Positions 27,032 through 35,921 are shown, counted from the stretch's first letter. The stretch: 64,000 nt of DNA from Candidatus Limivivens intestinipullorum (GCA_018711185.1 DVIQ01000035.1:1-64000); one strand, 5' to 3'. A program made the numbers and translations. Notes: generated from the letters alone by a model not told the origin.

Positions 27032-27190
27032 TGGAACGTAAAACCCGCAGATCTGCCCGCGCAGCTGCAGGGAAGCGCTTGCCAAGGATGCTATTTTCGG
27101 AGGCCGCGGCTGCGGCGTGAGAATAGAACGGAAACTCGTATTCCGCTCTGCCGAAAGGCAGGGTCCGGGAAAAAGAAAATGCCCGGTATA
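27032..27190 (+). other. Structured leader of unknown class
   Basis: Consecutive hairpins: GCCGC-GGCT-GCGGC (27103-27116), CGGAA-ACTCGTA-TTCCG (27129-27145), CTGCC-GAAA-GGCAG (27148-27161) and CCGGG/CCCGG (27165-27186). The 5' part also has GCAGATCTGC. I do not recognise a known riboswitch. It may be a leader, an sRNA, or chance. Confidence 0.4.
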
Positions 27191-27210
27191 TGGAAGGCTT
27201 AGGTGTTTTA

Positions 27211-30200
27211 ATGAGACAAAGATTTATTTGCACAGGAATTGACATTGGTTCCACTACGACGAAAATCGTCGCGGCGGACGAAGAAACAAAGGAAATCCTT
27301 TATTCGGACTACCGAAGACATAACGCGGCCCAGATAAGCAGCGTGCGGGAGGCCTTGGAGAGGCTGGCGCACGCCTTTTCAAATTGCCGGATACGGCTGG
27401 CCCTTACGGGATCCGGAGCGAAGCTTCTGGCGGAAAAGCTTGGGCTTCCTTATATTCAGGAGGTGGTGGCCAACTCCATCGCCCTGAAAAGAAAATACGA
27501 TTCCGCCAGGACGGCTATCGAGCTTGGCGGCCAGGACGCGAAAATTATCTTTTTCCAGAAAGATGAAAAGACAGGGAACCTTTCGGTAAAGGACATGCGC
27601 ATGAACGGAAGCTGCGCAGGCGGCACAGGAGCCTTTGTCGATGAAGTGGCGTCGATACTGAAGACACCGGTGGAGGAACTGAACGCTTTGGCGGAAAAAG
27701 GTGAATGCGCCTACGATATTTCCGGGCGCTGCGGCGTTTACGCGAAGACGGATATTCAGCCGCTGCTGAATCAGGGCGTCCGGAAGGAAGATCTTGCCCT
27801 TTCTTCCTTCCACGCCATCGCGAAGCAGACCATCGGCGGTCTTGCCCAGGGACTGGACATTGAAAAGCCGGTAGTTTTCGAGGGAGGGCCATTGACCTTC
27901 AACCCGGTGCTGATCCGGGTATTCTGCGAAAGACTCGGCCTTACCGGGAAGGACGCCATTGTACCGGATCGGCCGGAAATCATGGTGGCCTACGGAGCGG
28001 CGCTGTCCCTGGATACCATGTTCGGGCAGGAGAGCGTTTCTTTGGATCCGGAAGAAGTGATCGGAAAACTGAAAGAAATGGAAGAAAAACATGCCGGCGT
28101 GTTTGACGAGAGCCGGAAAGGAGAACCGTTTTTCGAATCAGAGGAAGAGAAGGCGGCCTTTTTGGAGGTTCACAAGATAGAAAAGCTTGTCCCTGTGAGT
28201 CCCCAAAAGGGCGAGACAGTGCAGGCTTACATAGGTATCGATTCCGGAAGCACCACCACAAAGCTGGTGCTGATGGATGAAAAGGAACGGATTTTGGATT
28301 CCTTCTACGGACCAAATGAAGGAGAGCCCCTGAAGGTGGCAAAAGATGCCCTATTAGCTATTCGGGACCGTTATCGCCGGGCCGGAGCAGAGCTTAAGAT
28401 CCTGGGAGTGGGCACCACGGGCTACGGGGAGCAGCTTTTCGCCAATGCTTTTTCGGCGGAGTGCCATGTGGTGGAGACGGCTGCTCATGCCAGAGCGGCG
28501 GAGAAATACATTCCGGATGCCAGCTTTATTCTGGATATCGGCGGCCAGGATATGAAGGCGATCTGGCTGGACGACGGGATTATTACGAATATTGTAGTGA
28601 ATGAGGCCTGTTCCTCCGGCTGCGGTTCCTTCCTGGAAAATTTTGCCTCTTCTTTGCACATCCCCGCGAAGGAAATCGCGGATGCCGCCTTTTCCTCTAA
28701 AAATCCGGCGGTGCTGGGAAGCCGCTGCACAGTGTTTATGAACAGCAGCATCGTGACGGAGCAGCGAAGCGGAAAACAGCCGGCGGACATTATGGCGGGC
28801 TTATGCCGCTCGATTATCGAGAACGTATTTACAAAGGTAATCCGTATTTCCAATCTGGATTCCCTGGGTGACAAGATCGTGGTTCAGGGAGGAACCTTTG
28901 AGAATGCCGCGGTGCTGAGAGCCTTGGAACAGTATATTGGGAAAAAGGTCACAAGAGCCCCGTATCCGGGACTGATGGGCGCTATTGGGGCGGCTCTTTT
29001 GACGAAAGAGCGGGCGGCGGAAAAAGAGCGGACTTTCATCGGCCTGGACGCCCTGGAAAGCTTTACCTATACCCAGGAGACGAACTCCCCGTGTCCGTTC
29101 TGCACGAACCACTGCAAGCGGGCCATTGTCACCTTCTCAAACGGAAAGTCCTGGGTGACGAACAACCGCTGCGAACGGGGCGAGATCCTTGGCGATCCAA
29201 GGGATGAGGCGGTGCTCAGCCGGCTGAAGGAAAAGATAAAGGAAAAGGAGATGGTTCCCAACCTCTATCAGGTGCGGGAAAAACTTCTGAAGGATACGTA
29301 TCCGTCGCCGGAGCTTATGGAGAAGAACGGCACGGTTATCGGCATTCCCATGGTTTTGTCCTTTTGGGACAGTCTGCCGTTCTGGCGCACGTTCTTTACC
29401 TCTTTGGGCTTTGAAGTGTGTCTCTCTGATGCAAGCACGAGGAAAATGTATGAGGAGGGCCTGTCTGCGGTAACTTCCGACACGGTGTGCTTCCCGGCGA
29501 AGCTTGTGCACGGCCATTTGAGAAATCTGGCAAATCACGGCGTAGATCGGATCTTTATGCCGTCTATTACTACTGTCCGGACGGAGAATACCGAGAAAAC
29601 CAGCGAATCCATGTGCGCCGTGGTGAAGGGGTATCCCATTGTGGTGCGCAATTCGGACAACCCGGAAAAGCGGTTTGGCATTCCCTTTGACGCGCCGCTG
29701 TTTCACTGGTATGATGATAAGGACCGGCTGCATCAGCTTTCAAAATATATGGAAGAAACGTTTCATATACCGGCGGAAAAGACAAAGGCAGCCATAGAAG
29801 CGGGGGAGCAGGCCCAGGATACGTTCCGCTCCAGACTCAAGGAAGCGGGTGCGGCGGTTATAAAGGAGGTTCAGGAAAAAGGAACCTATGCCATTGTCCT
29901 GGCGTCAAGGCCTTACCAGAACGATTCTCTTGTAAATCATGACCTGCCACAGATGTTTACCCGGATGGGGATTCCGGTGCTCACGGCAGATTCCCTGCCT
30001 CATACGGAGGAGATCGATCTGAGCAGAAGCCGTCTGGACGTGGTTAATAACTATCATGCCAGGATGCTGACATCTGCGATTATGGCGGCCCAGAACCCTG
30101 CGCTGGAATATGTCCAGATCGTCAGCTTTGGCTGCGGCCATGACGCGTATCTTTCCGATGAGATCATCCGTCTTATGAAAGAGATTTCCGGGAAGACGCC

Positions 30201-31638
30201 TTTGGTGCTGAAACTGGATGAGAGTGACATCCAGGGACCCCTGCGCATCCGGGTGCGCTCCTTTTTGGAGACACTGACCCTGCGCAGGCAGAAAAAGACA
30301 CAGCCGGAGATAAAGGAACTCTCAGATCCCTATCCCGTGAAATTTACGGCGGAATGCCGCGAAAAAATGGTGGTTCTGGTGCCAAATACGTCCCACGCTT
30401 TCTGCCGTCTGATGTCCGCTGCTATGGGAAAGCAGGGACTGCGGGCGGAACCGCTGGAGATCGGAAGAGAAGAGGCGATCCGGCTTGGCAAGGAATACGT
30501 ACATAATGATATCTGTTTCCCGGCCCAGATCGTGATCGGTGAGGCTCTGGCGGCCTTAAAGAGTGGAAAATACGACCTGGATCATGTGGCGGTGGCCATG
30601 GCCAAGTATGTGGGGGACTGCCGGCTGACCCATTACAGTACGCTTCTGCGAAAGGCTCTGGATGACGCTGGTTTTTCAAAAGTGCCGATCCTGACAAACG
30701 ACGACCAGGATTACCACAATCTGCATCCGGGGTATAAAATGAGCCTTCCCTGTTCAATGCGGATCGCTTTCGGCCTTCCAATGATCGATATTCTTGAGGA
30801 GCTTCTCAGGAAGATCCGTCCCTATGAATTGGAAGAGGGGAGCGCGGACAGGGCCTTCGAGAAGGCTATGGATCAGGTAATCAACGGAATCCGGGATCAT
30901 GGGGTTCCCGGCGCAAAGCATGGATTTAAAAAGGCCATTGCCATTATGAAGGAGATTCCCTATGACCGGAGCCGGTTAAAGCCCCAGGTTCTGATTGTGG
31001 GCGAGTACCTTTTGAATTTCCATCCGGGCGCGAACCATGACATTGAAGCGTATCTGGAGAAAAACGGTTTTGAGATTATTGAGGCCCGCATGACGGATGT
31101 CATCCGCAAAACGTATTTTTATAAAGACGCGCAGATCCGGGAATACCATGTGGATAAGCCTTTTATGGAAAAGGCCTGGTACCGGACGGCCAACCAGATT
31201 TTTGAAATCGCCCATGACGTAGCGGATAAAATCGCCTGTAGCCATCCGCTGTATACGCCGGCCTGCAGGATGGGAGCGCTGGTAAAGGACAGCGACCCGA
31301 TTATTCACCATACCTTTGACGCCGGCGAAGGCGTCCTGATTCCCGGCGAAATTATCCATCACGCAAAACACGGCTGCCGTGCCTTTATCATTCTGCAGCC
31401 TTTCGGATGCCTGCCAAACCACGTGGTGGGCAGAGGAATCGCGAAGCGCTTAAAGAAAATGTATCCGGACGCCCAGATCCTGCCTCTGGACTATGATCCG
31501 GACGTGAGCTTCGCGAACATCGAAAACAGGCTTCAAATGCTGATTATGAACGTAAAGGAAAAAGAGGAAGTGCGCAAGGAAAATCAAGAGGAGACGGTAC
31601 CGGAACCGGTTTCCTACCGGACGCTGATTTCCACGTGA
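27211..31638 (+). CDS. Giant 2-hydroxyacyl-CoA dehydratase activase-like fusion protein (BcrA/BcrD family)
   Basis: The product has about 1,475 residues. It holds two BadF/BcrA-type ATPase domains: the first near residues 5-265 (CTGIDIGSTTTKIVAADEE, ELGGQDAKIIFFQ, MNGSCAGGTGAFVDEVA) and the second near 330-585 (YIGIDSGSTTTKLVLMDE, LDIGGQDMKAIWLDDG, NEACSSGCGSFLENFA). The conserved Cys in each likely binds a shared 4Fe-4S cluster. A Cys-rich segment follows (CPFCTNHCKRAIV), then a domain like DUF2229 and an HgdB-like C-terminal half with more Cys. The family injects electrons by ATP hydrolysis into 2-hydroxyacyl-CoA dehydratases or benzoyl-CoA reductases. The substrate of this fused form is unknown. 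The start is uncertain: ATG 27211 (after TTAGGTG) or ATG 27190. A terminator follows. Confidence 0.85.
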   Translation: MRQRFICTGIDIGSTTTKIVAADEETKEILYSDYRRHNAAQISSVREALERLAHAFSNCRIRLALTGSGAKLLAEKLGLPYIQEVVANSIALKRKYDSARTAIELGGQDAKIIFFQKDEKTGNLSVKDMRMNGSCAGGTGAFVDEVASILKTPVEELNALAEKGECAYDISGRCGVYAKTDIQPLLNQGVRKEDLALSSFHAIAKQTIGGLAQGLDIEKPVVFEGGPLTFNPVLIRVFCERLGLTGKDAIVPDRPEIMVAYGAALSLDTMFGQESVSLDPEEVIGKLKEMEEKHAGVFDESRKGEPFFESEEEKAAFLEVHKIEKLVPVSPQKGETVQAYIGIDSGSTTTKLVLMDEKERILDSFYGPNEGEPLKVAKDALLAIRDRYRRAGAELKILGVGTTGYGEQLFANAFSAECHVVETAAHARAAEKYIPDASFILDIGGQDMKAIWLDDGIITNIVVNEACSSGCGSFLENFASSLHIPAKEIADAAFSSKNPAVLGSRCTVFMNSSIVTEQRSGKQPADIMAGLCRSIIENVFTKVIRISNLDSLGDKIVVQGGTFENAAVLRALEQYIGKKVTRAPYPGLMGAIGAALLTKERAAEKERTFIGLDALESFTYTQETNSPCPFCTNHCKRAIVTFSNGKSWVTNNRCERGEILGDPRDEAVLSRLKEKIKEKEMVPNLYQVREKLLKDTYPSPELMEKNGTVIGIPMVLSFWDSLPFWRTFFTSLGFEVCLSDASTRKMYEEGLSAVTSDTVCFPAKLVHGHLRNLANHGVDRIFMPSITTVRTENTEKTSESMCAVVKGYPIVVRNSDNPEKRFGIPFDAPLFHWYDDKDRLHQLSKYMEETFHIPAEKTKAAIEAGEQAQDTFRSRLKEAGAAVIKEVQEKGTYAIVLASRPYQNDSLVNHDLPQMFTRMGIPVLTADSLPHTEEIDLSRSRLDVVNNYHARMLTSAIMAAQNPALEYVQIVSFGCGHDAYLSDEIIRLMKEISGKTPLVLKLDESDIQGPLRIRVRSFLETLTLRRQKKTQPEIKELSDPYPVKFTAECREKMVVLVPNTSHAFCRLMSAAMGKQGLRAEPLEIGREEAIRLGKEYVHNDICFPAQIVIGEALAALKSGKYDLDHVAVAMAKYVGDCRLTHYSTLLRKALDDAGFSKVPILTNDDQDYHNLHPGYKMSLPCSMRIAFGLPMIDILEELLRKIRPYELEEGSADRAFEKAMDQVINGIRDHGVPGAKHGFKKAIAIMKEIPYDRSRLKPQVLIVGEYLLNFHPGANHDIEAYLEKNGFEIIEARMTDVIRKTYFYKDAQIREYHVDKPFMEKAWYRTANQIFEIAHDVADKIACSHPLYTPACRMGALVKDSDPIIHHTFDAGEGVLIPGEIIHHAKHGCRAFIILQPFGCLPNHVVGRGIAKRLKKMYPDAQILPLDYDPDVSFANIENRLQMLIMNVKEKEEVRKENQEETVPEPVSYRTLIST

Positions 31639-31644
31639 GTAAAG

Positions 31645-31687
31645 ACACCCCTGAATCTGAGAAAACGGATTCAGGGGTGTTTGCTTT
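31645..31687 (+). terminator. Rho-independent terminator after the activase-like gene
   Basis: A 13-bp perfect stem, ACACCCCTGAATC (31645-31657) with GATTCAGGGGTGT (31668-31680), then TTGCTTT. Confidence 0.9.
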
Positions 31688-31715
31688 CTCTATAAAGAAA
31701 ATATAGAAATACCAG

Positions 31716-31743
31716 TTGCAAAATAGAAAAATTATGTTACAAT
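31716..31743 (+). promoter_or_regulatory. Promoter of the nitroreductase gene
   Basis: TTGCAA (31716-31721), 16 bases, TACAAT (31738-31743), 32 bases before the start codon. Confidence 0.65.
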
Positions 31744-31774
31744 AATATTACAAAATATTAAATGGAGAATTTAT

Positions 31775-32545
31775 ATGACCCTTTACGAAGCGATTTTTTG
31801 CCGCCGTTCGGTGCGCAGCTACCGGATGGAGGCCATAGATAAAGCCATTTTAGAGAATATACCGAAATTCATGGAAGAAGTTACCCCCCTTTTTCCGGAA
31901 ATTAAAACGCAGCTGAAGATTATTGATCGGGTCGAAAAGAAGGAAAAGGTCAGCGGTCTGACAAACGTGCGGGCCCCCTATTACGCGGCGTTTTACTCGG
32001 AGAAAAAAGAGCGTTCGGATATGAACGCCGGTTTTTTGATGGAATACCTGTCCCTGTATCTGGAATCCAGAGGCCTTGGCACATGCTTTCTGGGAACCGC
32101 CTCAAAAAAGTACAAGGAAGAAGAGGAAGCCGGAAGAAGCTTTGTGATGATTCTGGCCTTTGGAAAACCAAAGAACGCGGCAGGGCGGAAAGATTATGAT
32201 GTGAACCGCTTGTCCCTGGAGAAGCTGTGCGCCTATAAAGAATCCCCAAAGGCACAGATCCGGCAGCTTTTGGAGGCCGCGCGGCTGGCGCCTTCTGCCA
32301 TGAACGTTCAGCCCTGGCGCTTTGTGGTCTATGAGAACCGCATCCATGTTTTTTCGAAAAAACCAATGGATGCCAAAGGCATGGCCGGAAAGTACACGGA
32401 ATTTAATTTCGGCGTCATGTTTGCCAATGTCATGGTAGCTGCCGAGGAGCTCTGGGTGGATGTGGACTTGATCCGGCTGGGGAATATCACCCATATGTCC
32501 CTTCCGAATAATCAGTACGTCCTCAGTATTTTGCTGAAGCCGTAA
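31775..32545 (+). CDS. Nitroreductase-family protein
   Basis: The protein is 256 aa and fits the FMN-dependent nitroreductase fold of the two-part TM-nitroreductase kind. It starts with the typical LYEAIFCRRSVRSYR, then has YLSLYLESRGLGTCFLG, and RLAPSAMNVQPWRFVVYENR, which is the FMN-contact motif SAxNxQPW. These proteins reduce quinones, nitro compounds or flavins with NAD(P)H, but no substrate can be read here. An internal stretch suggests the duplicated fold seen in proteins of about this length. The ribosome site is weak (GGAGAA before the ATG). It converges with a GNAT gene. Confidence 0.88.
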   Translation: MTLYEAIFCRRSVRSYRMEAIDKAILENIPKFMEEVTPLFPEIKTQLKIIDRVEKKEKVSGLTNVRAPYYAAFYSEKKERSDMNAGFLMEYLSLYLESRGLGTCFLGTASKKYKEEEEAGRSFVMILAFGKPKNAAGRKDYDVNRLSLEKLCAYKESPKAQIRQLLEAARLAPSAMNVQPWRFVVYENRIHVFSKKPMDAKGMAGKYTEFNFGVMFANVMVAAEELWVDVDLIRLGNITHMSLPNNQYVLSILLKP

Positions 32546-32548
32546 GTT

Positions 32549-32620
32549 TGTATGCGTCCGCGGGGCAGGCACACCTTCTCCTGTAAAATCCGGCGGGCTT
32601 TGGCAACGCCTTTTTACAGG
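32549..32620 (+). repeat. Dispersed GC-rich repeat, related to the 377-606 unit
   Basis: GTATGCGTCCGCGGGGCAGG matches GCATACGCCCGCGGGGCAGG of the tandem repeat, and the following AAAATCCGGCGGGC and GGCAACGCC also align. The right part folds: CCTGTAAAA (32580-32588) with TTTTACAGG (32612-32620). It separates two convergent genes and may terminate both. Confidence 0.65.
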
Positions 32621-33057
32621 CCGGCCAGACTGTGGTTCCAGCCCATGGTATAGTCTTTTTCACCGGTATCGGCATCCGTGCCTTCTGTGAGGACGGAGAA
32701 GCCTTCTCTTTTATAGAATTTTACCGCGCGGCTGTTTTTCTGATAGACATGTAGGGAAAGTCCGGGATAACGCGCTTTTATATGCTCCAGAAGCTGATGC
32801 CCGATCCCTGCGGAGCGGGCTTCTTTCTTTACAAAAATGCCTGCCAGATAGTCTCCCTGCAGCCCGGCGAAGCCCTGAAGGATCCCGTCCGTTTCGTATA
32901 CCCAGATTTCTGCCTGCAGTAGCTGTTCCCGTACTTCCGGGATGTGCTGCTTCCAGTATGTCTCCGGAACGAAAGCATGGGCGTCCAGATTTGCGCTTAG
33001 CCAGACCGCCATGAGGGCGTCGATGTCGCGGATTTCTGATTTTCGTATCATGTTCAT
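32614..33057 (-). CDS. GNAT-family N-acetyltransferase
   Basis: The product has 147 aa and starts MNMIRKSEIRDIDALMAVW. Motif A is FVKKEARSAGIGHQLLEHIK, carrying the R-x-x-G-x-G/A acetyl-CoA loop as ARSAGIGH. LHVYQKNSRAVKFYKREGF is the typical motif B region. The substrate is not known; small molecules or protein N-termini are both common. I chose the first ATG after AAGGAGGAGAAAC on the minus strand (start at 33057); the frame extends further upstream but has no ribosome site. Its end overlaps the hairpin repeat on the right of the nitroreductase gene. Confidence 0.88.
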   Translation of the reverse strand: MNMIRKSEIRDIDALMAVWLSANLDAHAFVPETYWKQHIPEVREQLLQAEIWVYETDGILQGFAGLQGDYLAGIFVKKEARSAGIGHQLLEHIKARYPGLSLHVYQKNSRAVKFYKREGFSVLTEGTDADTGEKDYTMGWNHSLAGL

Positions 33058-33215
33058 GTTTCTCCTCCTTTGTTCCGGCACAAGGAAATGGGACGCCGGG
33101 CGTCCGTGCGTCAGGCCGGAAAAATTGGTGTAAGTATAACGCGGGCAGCCGGGAATGTCAATGATTCGGGAATTGTTGCCAATAATTAAAAAAATAAAAT
33201 TTTTTGAAAAACATG

Positions 33216-33244
33216 TTGACAAACGGAGAATCTTATAGTATTAT
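33216..33244 (+). promoter_or_regulatory. tRNA-Gly promoter
   Basis: TTGACA (33216-33221), 17 bases, TATTAT (33239-33244); start near 33251, 20 bases before the tRNA. Confidence 0.8.
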
Positions 33245-33270
33245 ATGTCATGTGTTCAGGAAACACAAAT

Positions 33271-33343
33271 GCGCGAGTGGCTCAGTTGGTGGAGCGCGAC
33301 CTTGCCAAGGTCGAGGCCGCGGGTTCGAGTCCCGTCTCGCGCT
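33271..33343 (+). tRNA. tRNA-Gly (anticodon GCC)
   Basis: All four stems pair: acceptor GCGCGAG with CTCGCGC (33336-33342), D-arm GCTC/GAGC, anticodon stem CGACC/GGTCG around loop TTGCCAA, T-arm GCGGG/CCCGT around TTCGAGT. The anticodon GCC is at 33304-33306. CCA is not encoded; T-rich sequence follows directly and may end transcription. Confidence 0.97.
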
Positions 33344-33404
33344 TTTTTTATTTCCAGAAATCTGATTTCTACAAAAAGTAGGAGGAAATCCTGAACATAT
33401 GACA

Positions 33405-33458
33405 CAAAAAAGTTTCGTAAGAACATGTTACATTCATGTGTTTACGAAACTTTTTTTG
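33405..33458. terminator. Hairpin with A- and T-tracts downstream of tRNA-Gly
   Basis: AGTTTCGTAA (33411-33420) pairs with TTACGAAACT (33442-33451); an inner ACATG/CATGT extends the stem. Runs of A on the left and T on the right suggest a bidirectional terminator. Confidence 0.75.
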
Positions 33459-33650
33459 CGGTACTTCGGGTGCCGGCCTATCGCTCATGTGCCGCGCAGA
33501 CCGCGGCCAAAGCATGCGTGATAAATCCGGCGCCGGCCGGCGTGAAGCGAAGACTGGCCGGCGCGTGCCGTGAGCTGTCCGCGGTATCGCGGAAGATGGG
33601 GAGGGAGACCTTCCCGGTCGAATGGAAGAATGGAAGGGAGAAGAAGATTT
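33459..33650 (+). other. GC-rich non-coding stretch with hairpin, before the HAD gene
   Basis: A 9-bp perfect stem, GCGCCGGCC (33530-33538) with GGCCGGCGC (33556-33564), around AGCGAAG-type loop sequence; flanking CCGCG clusters are also self-complementary. No convincing coding frame with a start and ribosome site was seen, and no clear promoter. The composition is more GC-rich than adjacent genes. Confidence 0.5.
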
Positions 33651-34385
33651 ATGAGTGTTAAGGCAGTTATTTTTGATTTGTATGGAACATTGGTTGATAT
33701 TTCCACGGATGAGGAGCAGGAGGAGCTGTGGCGGAAGCTTGCGCTTTTTTACGGCTATTCCGGGGCGGTTTATGAACCGCGGGAGCTGAAAGGGGCGTAT
33801 TTCTCTCTTGTGAAGCGGCAGCGGCAGACGCTTTTGGAGATGGAAAAGGAAGAACACACCGAGCTTTTGCTGGACAAGGTTTTTGAGGAGCTGTTTGAGA
33901 AAAAGGGCGTGCGGGCAGACCGGGGGCTGGTATGCGCCGCCGGGAGAATGTTCCGTGCCTGCTCCACGGCATACATCCGGCTGTATCCGGAGGCAAAGGA
34001 GCTTCTGCTGGATTTGAGAGAGCGGGGAATCTCCGTTTACCTGCTCTCCAACGCGCAGCGCCTGTTTACCGAGCCGGAGCTGAAAATGCTGGGAATTTAC
34101 GAACTGTTCGATAAAATCTGTATTTCATCGGATGTGGGTTTTTGCAAGCCGTCCCACCGGTTTTTTAAAAGCCTGCTGAGGGAGATACCGGAAAAGCCCG
34201 GAGAATGCATGATGGTGGGAAACGACGGGGAGGCGGATATCCGCCCCGCCAGAGAACTGGGCCTGAAGACCTGTTATATTCATTCGAACCTCTCGCCGCA
34301 GGGGGAAAATCCGCCCTGCGACTATCGTATGGAGAAGCTGGCGTTCAGGCAAGGAGATGCTTTGTCTTCCACGTCCCTTTTTTGA
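33651..34385 (+). CDS. HAD-superfamily hydrolase
   Basis: The product has 244 aa and belongs to the haloacid dehalogenase-like phosphatases. Motif I is FDLYGTLVD at residues 8-16, motif II is in VYLLSNAQR, motif III Lys is in GFCKPSHRFF, and motif IV is VGNDGEADI. The cap is helical (about residues 18-95), as in subfamily IA. The substrate is likely a small phosphorylated molecule; family naming (YjjG-, pyrophosphatase-like) would be a guess. I chose the ATG at 33651, after GGGAGAAGAAG, because homologs begin right before the DxDGT motif. The last 41 bases overlap the convergent MATE gene. Confidence 0.9.
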   Translation: MSVKAVIFDLYGTLVDISTDEEQEELWRKLALFYGYSGAVYEPRELKGAYFSLVKRQRQTLLEMEKEEHTELLLDKVFEELFEKKGVRADRGLVCAAGRMFRACSTAYIRLYPEAKELLLDLRERGISVYLLSNAQRLFTEPELKMLGIYELFDKICISSDVGFCKPSHRFFKSLLREIPEKPGECMMVGNDGEADIRPARELGLKTCYIHSNLSPQGENPPCDYRMEKLAFRQGDALSSTSLF

Positions 34386-35688
34386 AACGCACCAGAAAAC
34401 AGATGCTGCGGCAGAGCCAGTCCATCATCATCGCAACCCAGACGCCGAATACGCCAAGGTTCATCTGCAGGGCCAGCACATAGCTGAAGCCGACTCTCCA
34501 TACCCACATGGAGACGATGGACACCACCATGGGGTATTTGACATCCGCGGAGGCCCGGAGGGTGTTGCTGAGCACAAAGGACTCGGGATACAGGAAGATG
34601 GCGCAGGTGCTGTGAAAGCGGACCAGAAGCGTGGCTGTCTCCAAAGTCTGGGGCGTCAGATTGTACAGGGTCAGGAGGAAGGGGCAGGCCACAATCATGA
34701 AAAGATTGGTGGCTGCCAGGATTCCATGGGCCAGCAGGATCAGTTTTTTGGTATAGGAAACTGCCTGATCGGAGGCCCCCGCGCCCATGCACTGACCGAT
34801 AATGGTAATCATGGCGGTGCCGATGGCGGAGGCGGGGATCAGAGGAAACTGGGCCAGGGAGTTGGAAACGGCGTTTGCCGTTGTGGCGCTGGTTCCGAAA
34901 CCGGCCACAACACTTAGCACCAGAAGCTTTCCGATCTGGAAAATGCTGTTTTCCACGCTGCTTGGCACACCGATGGCAAGCAGCTTTTTAATAATAGAGA
35001 AGTTAAAGCGCAGGGTATAGGTGCGTAGGGAAACTTCCAGTCTGGGGTTGCGCAGCAGGATCAGAAGCATTCCCGCAGCCAGCATCCGGGATACCAGGGA
35101 AGGGATCGCCACGCCGGCGGCGCCCATATGGAGACCATACACCAGCAGGGCGTTTCCACAGATATTCACAAGGTTCATGAACAGGGAGGCCAGCATGGAG
35201 ATCCTGGAATTTCCCATGGAGCGGAAGATAGCGGCGCAGGAGTTATAGATCGCCAGGAACGGATAGGAAAACGCCATGATGAAAAAGTAAATCCGCGCGC
35301 TTTCCATGACGTCCAAAGCCACGTTTCCAAAAATCAGGTGAAGGATCCAGTAATTTCCGGCCAGCGCCACAAGGGTCATGATCAGGGCCATGGCAGTCGC
35401 CGACAGCAAAAGCTGCTGGGAGGCAAGCCGCGCCTCCTTATAGCGCTTCGCCCCGAGATTTTGTGAAACGACTACCGAACCGCCGGCGGTCAGCGCCGTA
35501 AAGAGCACCACAAGCAGGACGTTCAGGGTGTCAACCAGAGAAACCCCGGATACGGCGGCTTCCCCGGCATTGGATACCATGATGGTATCGGCCATTCCCA
35601 CGAAAATACTGAGAAACTGCTCGATGATCAGAGGAATGATCAGTGCGGTAAGCTGTTTTCGGCTAAATAGCGGTGATGAAGTGTCCAT
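34345..35688 (-). CDS. MATE-family efflux transporter
   Basis: The 447-aa membrane protein has twelve hydrophobic segments in two homologous halves, as in the NorM/DinF superfamily. Typical patterns include IPLIIEQFLSIFVGMADTIM near the start, ALTAGGSVVVSQNLGAKR in the first half, and ITIIGQCMGAGASDQAV in the second. The proteins export cationic drugs or metabolites using sodium or proton gradients; the substrate here is not known. The ATG at 35688 has only a weak GAGG-like site upstream (AAGCGAGG on its own strand). It overlaps the 3' end of the HAD gene by 41 bases on the other strand, and its upstream region holds a 29-bp palindrome. Confidence 0.93.
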   Translation of the reverse strand: MDTSSPLFSRKQLTALIIPLIIEQFLSIFVGMADTIMVSNAGEAAVSGVSLVDTLNVLLVVLFTALTAGGSVVVSQNLGAKRYKEARLASQQLLLSATAMALIMTLVALAGNYWILHLIFGNVALDVMESARIYFFIMAFSYPFLAIYNSCAAIFRSMGNSRISMLASLFMNLVNICGNALLVYGLHMGAAGVAIPSLVSRMLAAGMLLILLRNPRLEVSLRTYTLRFNFSIIKKLLAIGVPSSVENSIFQIGKLLVLSVVAGFGTSATTANAVSNSLAQFPLIPASAIGTAMITIIGQCMGAGASDQAVSYTKKLILLAHGILAATNLFMIVACPFLLTLYNLTPQTLETATLLVRFHSTCAIFLYPESFVLSNTLRASADVKYPMVVSIVSMWVWRVGFSYVLALQMNLGVFGVWVAMMMDWLCRSICFLVRFKKGTWKTKHLLA

Positions 35689-35715
35689 AATGCATAAATA
35701 CCTCGCTTTTTCTCG

Positions 35716-35744
35716 TGTAACGGTTCAAGAGGGCTGAATCATTA
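35716..35744. repeat. 29-bp palindromic repeat, copy 4
   Basis: GTAACGGTTCAA and CTGAATCATTAC are imperfect arms around GAGGG. It lies between the divergent MATE gene and the molybdoenzyme promoter. The remainder of the 314-base gap has that promoter and a composite element. Confidence 0.7.
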
Positions 35745-35883
35745 CAAATTTTTGGCAGTTCCTCCAATAAAACTGCCTTTTTGTCCCATTATCTTAGCAC
35801 TTTTTGAGAAAAAAGAAAAGAAAGAAACGGAAAAAAACAGAAAAATCCGGCATGCAGAACGATTTGAAAAACTTTTTCCGTTC

Positions 35884-35912
35884 TTGCCCAAATAACCGAA
35901 ATACGGTATACT
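35884..35912 (+). promoter_or_regulatory. Promoter of the molybdoenzyme operon
   Basis: TTGCCC (35884-35889), 17 bases, TATACT (35907-35912). The start near 35919 places the composite hairpin repeat in the leader. Confidence 0.6.
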
Positions 35913-35921
35913 GAACATAAG

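Noticed and set aside
27020-27190. T-box leader
   Set aside because: CTGGTGGAACG loosely recalls the T-box motif, but the specifier stem, AGGGTGGNACCGCG and an antiterminator are absent, and the downstream gene is not tRNA- or amino acid-related.
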